Below are positions 1-6,200 of a stretch of 12,394 bases of DNA, in pieces (the stretch's first letter is position 1; every line of letters starts with the position of its first letter). The position numbers and the translations under genes were made by a program. The notes below the pieces were generated by a model that saw only the letters and a list, made by a program, of their open reading frames with translations, ran no database searches and was not told the origin of the DNA. The stretch is from PUMD01 sp964599275 (lineage in GTDB: Bacteria; Bacillota; Sulfobacillia; SLMV01): NCBI GenBank assembly GCA_964599275.1, contig CAZRFK010000057.1, positions 1 through 12,394 of the forward strand, read 5' to 3'.

Positions 1-14
1 CCGGATCCTATACT

Positions 15-49
15 ACCCCCACTCACTTGAAGTGGGGGTCTTTTTTTTT
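15..49 (+). terminator. Intrinsic (Rho-independent) terminator of an upstream gene
   Basis: A perfect 9-bp stem, ACCCCCACT (15-23) with AGTGGGGGT (31-39), has a 7-base loop and is followed after one base by nine T residues (41-49). This is the textbook intrinsic terminator. The T-run lies only on the + strand side, so it ends a + strand gene lying before the window. It also separates that gene from the ctpA leader. Confidence 0.93.
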
Positions 50-100
50 GGTTGTCTTCGTTTTAAAAGTATAGAACTGTTTGGCTAGGCTAGCTAGCAC

Positions 101-129
101 TAGTCACCATGTGGGTGTTAATCTATACA
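101..129 (+). promoter_or_regulatory. Candidate sigma-A-type promoter for the ctpA gene (weak)
   Basis: TAGTCA (101-106, 4 of 6 to TTGACA) and TATACA (124-129, 4 of 6 to TATAAT) are 17 bases apart. A competing candidate is TTGGTT (48-53), 16 bases, then TATAGA (70-75). Because a terminator ends at 49, some promoter must lie between it and the start at 192, but the sequence does not decide which. An alternative sporulation sigma promoter cannot be excluded. Confidence 0.28.
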
Positions 130-175
130 TGGTTGGTGAATGAGACTACACAAGCGCTCAATATCGATTCACCAA
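104..175 (+). promoter_or_regulatory. Leader with tandem inverted repeats upstream of ctpA
   Basis: Two adjacent dyads lie just before the ctpA ribosome binding site. The first is ACCATGT (106-112) with ACATGGT (127-133). The second is a perfect 9-bp pair, TTGGTGAAT (133-141) with ATTCACCAA (167-175). The motif TCACCA occurs twice (104-109 and 169-174), and its complement TGGTGA occurs once between them (134-139), so the central copy could pair with either. The second dyad ends two bases before the GGAAGGGG ribosome binding stretch. It could be an operator, a structured leader, or chance. No known riboswitch class was recognised. Confidence 0.35.
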
Positions 176-191
176 ATGGAAGGGGAGAGTT

Positions 192-1730
192 TTGCAGATT
201 TTACAAAACAAAAAAGACTTTACAACAACATTATTGATAATTATTGCCATTTTGTTTGCGTCTATGGCACCGTCCACGGCAGTACGAGCAGTTAACTCAC
301 CTGATAAGATTGGAACCTACGCAGATGATGCAGCTTTTGATGATTCTACTGATTCAGAGGAATTGTATGATTCACTTCAGCAGGTTATAGACATCATAAG
401 CCGTCGTTCGTTGGAGCCGGTAGAGGAATCTGAACTCCTCAAAGCAGCAATTGAAGGAGTGGTGGATTCACTAGACGATCCCTATGCTGATTTTATAGAC
501 GCCGAGCAGCTGCAGCAGATGATGGAAAGATTTGACGGCAGTCGTTACAGTGGAGTTGGTATGCAAATTGGACAGGCGGAAAACGGTGTCCAGATACTTG
601 AAGTGTTCCCCGGTTATCCTGCTGACGAGGCTGGTTTAAAACCTGGTGACGTCATAGTCGGGGTGGATAAACAGTGTACTGAGAATCTGCCGGTTTCCGA
701 GGTTGGTCAGTTGTTGAGAGGGCCTGAAAGCACAGAGGTTTCTATTGAAGTAAAGCGAGATGACGAGTACCATGACAAAGTTACGCTTCAGCGAGAGAAT
801 ATTGCACGTCCTACAGTTAGATCTGCTCTGTTTAGTATCAAGGACCGGAAAATTGGTTATTTAGCCATTTCAGAATTTGGAGAAAATACTCCCAATGAGG
901 TTGCTCAGGCGCTGAGCAAACTCCAGTCTGCTGAAGGTATTTTGGTCGATGTACGCAATAATCCCGGCGGTATGCTGCACTCCGCTCTTGATTCTGCTGA
1001 GCATTTTGTTCCTCCCGGATTATTGCTCAAGTCGAGGGAACGAGAACAAGAAACCCGATTTACCGGAGACAGTCCTGGTATCAAGCAGGATGTTGTCGTA
1101 TTGATGAATGGTCATACTGCCAGTGGTGGTGAAATATTGGCTGGAGTTTTACGAGATCGCTTGAATGCATTGCTGGTTGGCACAGAAAGTTTTGGTAAGG
1201 GGACGGTGCAGTCAATATACAATATCGACGGTTCAGGATTGAGACTGACAACAGCGGAATTCGTTTTTCCAGCCGGACAGCAGTTGTCAAACTTGCAACT
1301 TCATCCTGATATATTTATCAGGCGCTCAGGAAGAACACTGTCGTTTTCAGACCGAATTGCTGACAAGTTAGTTCTTGAACCGGGGGAACAAAGCGAGGAA
1401 GTATTTCTTGTTAAACGGCGTCTCCAACAAATGGGTTTTTATGAAGGGGAACTCAACGAAGTATATGATAGTCATCTGCGGCGTGCCGTAGCCTTGTTTC
1501 AACGGAGCCAGGATATCCGTCCAAATGGAATACTCGATGAGCAAACTTTGGATGCAATTTTCGATATCGATTGGGAAGAACATCTTTTAGGATCCTTAGA
1601 CATAGATCTGGAAGAGGTTCAACAGCAGCACCTGAATATCAGGCTGGACCGACAGCAGCTGCGGTCTCTGGAAATACTGTGGCAGAAGCTGCAGCTAAAA
1701 AACGAAGATTCTGTCGACCTTGTCGGATAG
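192..1730 (+). CDS. ctpA: CtpA/CtpB-type S41 carboxyl-terminal processing peptidase with peptidoglycan-binding domain
   Basis: This is a secreted or membrane-attached serine protease of the C-terminal processing family (S41A), acting outside the cytoplasmic membrane. The 512-residue product has an N-terminal hydrophobic stretch (about 12-25) and a possible AVRA cleavage site near 33. A PDZ domain follows (about 115-200; GDVIVGVD at 152-159), then the S41 catalytic core (about 205-375). The nucleophile Ser311 sits in TASGGE, the general base Lys336 in FGKG, and Gln340 four residues on, which is the full Ser-Lys-Gln set. A PG_binding_1 domain (about 403-455) suggests docking to cell wall, as in Bacillus CtpA/CtpB, which process sporulation or envelope substrates. 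A charged, probably helical tail (458-512) follows. The start is TTG at 192, supported by the purine-rich stretch at 178-187 and by the Lys-rich signal n-region. The substrate here is unknown; the nearby surface proteins are candidates only by position. Confidence 0.93.
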   Translation: MQILQNKKDFTTTLLIIIAILFASMAPSTAVRAVNSPDKIGTYADDAAFDDSTDSEELYDSLQQVIDIISRRSLEPVEESELLKAAIEGVVDSLDDPYADFIDAEQLQQMMERFDGSRYSGVGMQIGQAENGVQILEVFPGYPADEAGLKPGDVIVGVDKQCTENLPVSEVGQLLRGPESTEVSIEVKRDDEYHDKVTLQRENIARPTVRSALFSIKDRKIGYLAISEFGENTPNEVAQALSKLQSAEGILVDVRNNPGGMLHSALDSAEHFVPPGLLLKSREREQETRFTGDSPGIKQDVVVLMNGHTASGGEILAGVLRDRLNALLVGTESFGKGTVQSIYNIDGSGLRLTTAEFVFPAGQQLSNLQLHPDIFIRRSGRTLSFSDRIADKLVLEPGEQSEEVFLVKRRLQQMGFYEGELNEVYDSHLRRAVALFQRSQDIRPNGILDEQTLDAIFDIDWEEHLLGSLDIDLEEVQQQHLNIRLDRQQLRSLEILWQKLQLKNEDSVDLVG

Positions 1731-1867
1731 GATAGAACGATTCGATTACAGCAAAGCTACAATACTGGATAAGTACAGGATCTAATCGACATATGCTGAA
1801 TATTATATTTAGACAAGGCAAGGATTATACAGGAACTGGCCTTTTATTCCCTTCTGGAGGTATTTAG

Positions 1868-3247
1868 TTGATGAATTACCGGCGAGGTTTTGAATTATTA
1901 GTTGTTTTGACGGTTATATTTTTAGTTTCTGTGGGTTGTTCAAGGACATCCTTTGATATATCGGATGAGCCGATGAAAGAATCCTCGGCTTCAGATATGG
2001 TGTTTGAGAATGAGTTTGACAAAAGAGAGCAATCCCCCGATTTGCCTCGTCGGATACAGCTGGATGAGCTTTCCGTGATTGATATTGAGCATTCCTGGTC
2101 CAGAGAGTTTCATTCTGTTTTTTCCCTTTCAATTTCTAACTGTGGAGAAGATGTAGCGGTTGTTATGCCACCTCCGAACGGCAGCGGGATTAAGGAGGTT
2201 TCCGGTTTTGATGCATCATCTGATGGTGAAGAGAAGTGGTCCTATCGTTTTTCAGAAACTGGCTATGTTTCCTCTGAGGTCAGGATATTCCCCCACGGTG
2301 GAGTAGGAGCTGCTGCCTACAGCTCCAATGGACAGGGAATTTTCAGTGTGTTGGATGCTGAAGGAGATGAACTGCAGACTGTGAGTTTGGAGGGAGTAAG
2401 CTGTTTTAAGTCTTCTCCTGATGGTGAGACCTTTGCCCTAATTGATAGATACAACGGTGAACTTTCTGTATACGATGTTGAGGACGGGCAGCAAAATCTC
2501 GGCGTTCCGGTCAGTGAAGAGGCTTTGGTGGATTTCATCGGTGTTACGGGACTGCTTTTAGTTCAATCAGACGATGAACTGTTTATAGTTGACGGAGCAG
2601 GGAATAAAATATGGCAGCAGAATCTGGAGTTCCGGTTGCGTGGTGGGGTCACTGTGACTGATGATGCGGAAAAGGTTATAGTTGCAACCCGCGATCCCGA
2701 CAGCACCCTGTATTTGTTTGACCGTTCAGGTGAGCTGCTATGGAAATATCTTTTGTTCCCCAGGGGGAGCAATGAAATTAGGCTCAATGATGATAATTCC
2801 AAACTCTTGGTTTATAATATAGGTACAGAGTCAGGTATATTCCTCATGGACCTCAAAGAAAAAGAACCCATATGGAGGTACTTTTTCGTCAACAATGCTA
2901 ATGACGGGGAGGAAGATGGAGACGACGATACTCCGATTCCGAGAACCCGTGTTCGCGATGTAGTGTTTGGAACTGGTGGTTCAGCGATAGCACATATAGT
3001 AAGGATTAATTCTGATGATTCGGAAGTAAAACAGAAACATGAACTTATTTTTATCGATCAAGAAGGTGAGTTGAGGGGTAAAACTGAACTCGGCACCAAT
3101 TTAAAGGTGGAATTGGCCCGAGACGGTTCAGGTGCAGTTGTGGCGAGAGGACAATCTGATGAAACAACCGGCTCCCGTACCTTGAACGAATTGTACTATT
3201 ATGATTTCACTTCCATTATGGCTTCTGAGATCCACGAGGACCGATAA
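1868..3247 (+). CDS. Lipoprotein with PQQ/WD40-like beta-propeller repeats
   Basis: A 459-residue lipoprotein, exported and probably anchored to the outer face of the membrane. The N-terminus has basic residues, a hydrophobic stretch (9-20) and a lipobox ending SVGC, with Cys24 as the lipidated residue. A Ser/Glu-rich linker (about 25-75) follows. The rest carries about eight copies of a motif of the form hydrophobic-x-x-D-x-x-G-x-x-x-W, near residues 113, 159, 199, 238, 281, 324, 393 and 442. The clearest copies are LFIVDGAGNKIW and LYLFDRSGELLW. This is typical of PQQ-type propellers. An acidic loop (345-354) widens the spacing between the sixth and seventh copies. No catalytic residues are evident, so a binding or scaffold role is likely. 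TTG at 1868 (7 bases after GGAGG, 1856-1860) and the next codon, ATG at 1871, are both plausible starts. It lies 42 bases before the surface protease gene with no terminator between, so cotranscription is likely. Specific function unknown. Confidence 0.82.
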   Translation: MMNYRRGFELLVVLTVIFLVSVGCSRTSFDISDEPMKESSASDMVFENEFDKREQSPDLPRRIQLDELSVIDIEHSWSREFHSVFSLSISNCGEDVAVVMPPPNGSGIKEVSGFDASSDGEEKWSYRFSETGYVSSEVRIFPHGGVGAAAYSSNGQGIFSVLDAEGDELQTVSLEGVSCFKSSPDGETFALIDRYNGELSVYDVEDGQQNLGVPVSEEALVDFIGVTGLLLVQSDDELFIVDGAGNKIWQQNLEFRLRGGVTVTDDAEKVIVATRDPDSTLYLFDRSGELLWKYLLFPRGSNEIRLNDDNSKLLVYNIGTESGIFLMDLKEKEPIWRYFFVNNANDGEEDGDDDTPIPRTRVRDVVFGTGGSAIAHIVRINSDDSEVKQKHELIFIDQEGELRGKTELGTNLKVELARDGSGAVVARGQSDETTGSRTLNELYYYDFTSIMASEIHEDR

Positions 3248-3289
3248 TCCAACTACTAGTAATACCCCAGAATACGATAGGAGCTGAAG

Positions 3290-6200
3290 ATGCAGTTATT
3301 TAAAGGCATGGAGTATGCCAAGCTCAAATTACCATTTAAATCAAAACTTACTTCCATTTTTATCGTGGGGACAATGCTGGTAGTTGTTGCGCTGCAACTT
3401 TTATCCCTACCTCGGGCCGAACTCGCACAATCCGACCCAGAACTGCTTGATGCGAAGAACCACTGGGCCGAGGCTGATATCAATCTGCTTCATGTGAGGG
3501 GTGTTGTTGAAGCATATCCTGACGGCACTTACCGGCCTGATGAGCCAATCAGTCGGGCCGAAGTGACCAAACTCATTGCTTCAGCCTTTGACTTTCCAGA
3601 AGTGACCGCCCTCGATGACTCTCCAATTACCTTTCCAAAGACATTTGATGATGTTCGGTCCGGACACTGGGTACAACCATATTTGCATTCGATAGTACAA
3701 AGTGGTGTCATTCAGGGCTATCCTGATGGGTATTTCGCACCGGAGAGAGCGGTCAGCCGGGCCGAGTTGGCTCAACTACTTTTTGGTTTTATGGGAAGCA
3801 AAGTTGAGGATCAGAATCAGTCTGAGACCAGGTTCGCTGATGAACAAAAAATACCAGATTGGGCGGAGAAAGCAGTTAAATGGGCGGCCTCCAGTGGAAT
3901 TCTTCGCGGATTTCCCGATGGGACTTTTCGGCCGGATGAATCAACTACACGCGCTGAAGCTGCGTCTTTGCTACGACGAGCCATGGAGTTAAGAGGAGCA
4001 CTTTTCTCTCTGCAGGGGCGTGTGAAAGCAGTTTCCACTGAAGATAAGCAGATACTACTTGAGCTTCCAGGAGAACAGTTGGTGGGTTTCTCCATCAGTC
4101 AGGCAATAGCATATCGTGGTTCAGCACAGATTGACTTCTCCAACCTGAATCCCGGTGAGTATGTATCTGTGCTTATGGACGAAGATGGTGATGTTGAATG
4201 GGTTCAGATCCTTGGAAGCGCATTTACTGCTGTGCTTGAGGAAACTGATATAAGCCGAAACCAACTGATCGTACGTCCTATATTAGTTGATATGCCTGAC
4301 GAACAACTACAGGAGTCTTGGAAGGAAGCGAACTTCAAAGCAGCATCCTCAGACGTGGATGACTTGAATTTGAAAAGCGATCAAGTTTTGAACTGGAACA
4401 GGCATACTGAATTTTACCGCCACGGTGCTACAGCCGGGCCAGATGATCTGCAGTCCGGTGACCGCTTGTTTGTTAGTCTTTATGGTAATACCCCCCTTGT
4501 CACCTCAGTTGATGCGGTGAATTTTGACAGCTGGGGGCCCGTAACCCAGATCGATACAGATAAAAATATGATTTATTGGGATACAGATAATGGTACTCAA
4601 TCTGCTGAGTTCACCACCGGTACCAGGTTCATTCATCAAGGCAAGCTAGTTGGCCCAACCTCTGTCAGATTGGATGACCTCGTTGGGTTGGTTTTGGAGC
4701 CTGATACCAACATTGTTGAATATGTTGAGTCTTACTCAGATGCCTCAGAAATTGAGGCAGCACAACCTAGTCAGCCAGAACAGAGACTCTTCAGGGAGTT
4801 TGACTTTCATTCATCTGGTAGAGCAGGACCGGCAAAAAAGGCCATACTACCACGGCAAAAGAGTATTCTAGGTCAGACGACTGAGCAACATCGTGGCCAC
4901 GTTACCATGATGGACATGATGGAACTTGAGCCCGACTTTCAGTCAGAGCAGCAGGTGACTAACAGCCAGGTAATCGGAGCCACTAGTTTTCGCAATTCAT
5001 TCGATGTTTCAGGTGAGCAAGTGACCGTTGCTGTGGTTGATACTGGAATCGATCCATTATTGGCAGACCGTCTGGGTCATACAGGTGGTACCGAACTTGT
5101 GGACTGGATGGATTTTACAGGGACGGGTACAATTGATCGACGGGCAGAGAGATCCGGTGTTTCTTATGCTGAGGGTGATATACTTACTGAGACTGCGATA
5201 AGTCCAGTTGATAACAGATTCACATATGACGGGAAAGAGTTCATCATAGAGAGGTCTCAGCCAGCCGCGGATCAGATGAGAGTTGGATGGCTCCGAGTTG
5301 CTGATCTCTTGCCGGAAGGCTTAAAAGATCTGGTAGCAGAACAAAAGATACTTGTGGCTGCTGTACAGACGGAGTCAGATGGTGTGTACGATGCTGTGTA
5401 CGTGGATGAAAAGGGCGATGGAAAATTAAGTGATTTGCGGAAACCGTGGCGTGTGTCTAGCTCTCCTGGTCTGATTGAAATAGAAAAATCCGATAAACAA
5501 CTGAACATCAGTTACGCGGTCACAGATGTGTCCAGGTGCGGTCAATTAATTAATCTGGGGTATGACACGAATGGACATGGCTCTCAGGTGGCTTCCGTTA
5601 TATCTGGGGTAGGAGGGCCTGATGAAATTGAGGGTATAGCTCCTGAAGTAAACATGATGTCTTTGAAGGCCTTGGACTCTGAGGGTTCGGGCAGCTGGGC
5701 AGATGTCGTTGAAGCTGTCAGATATGCTGCAGTAAATGGCGCTGACATAATCAATGTCAGTGTTACAGGTCTTCAGGATCTGTCCTCGGGTGGTTCACGT
5801 GAGTCCCAGATTTTGCAGGAGATAGCCGCAACATATGATGTTCTTATAGTTACTGCGGTAGGAAATCGAGGCCCGGGTCTGGCAACAACTTTTACTCCCG
5901 GTAACCCTAAAACCACATTAGCCGTGGGCGGTGCTTCTATTCCAGAGATAGTTTTGCGAGATTATGGTTACAACCTGGAAGAAACCATCGTATGGCAGCA
6001 TAGTTCAGTGGGACCAAGGGCAGATGGAGGATTGGCAGCAAATGTAGTGGCGCCGGTTAGCAGTCCGACTGCAGCTCCCAGTTGGCTTGCTCCCCAGAAG
6101 TTCACATTTTTTGAGGGAACCAGCTGCGCCGCTGCCCATGTATCGGGAGCGGCAGCCTTGTTGCTGGAAGCAGGTAGAAAGCATGATTTTCAAATTTCGC

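Noticed and set aside
50..191. Known riboswitch or T-box in the ctpA leader
   Set aside because: No conserved core of any class I know was recognised; only the simple inverted motifs reported separately.
1731..1867. Promoter or terminator between ctpA and the lipoprotein gene
   Set aside because: AT-rich words such as TACAAT (1758-1763) have no matching -35 at proper spacing, and no hairpin with a T-run was found.
3702..3992. 96-residue + strand frame overlapping the SLH repeats
   Set aside because: It is in a different frame from clear SLH repeats; no homology seen.
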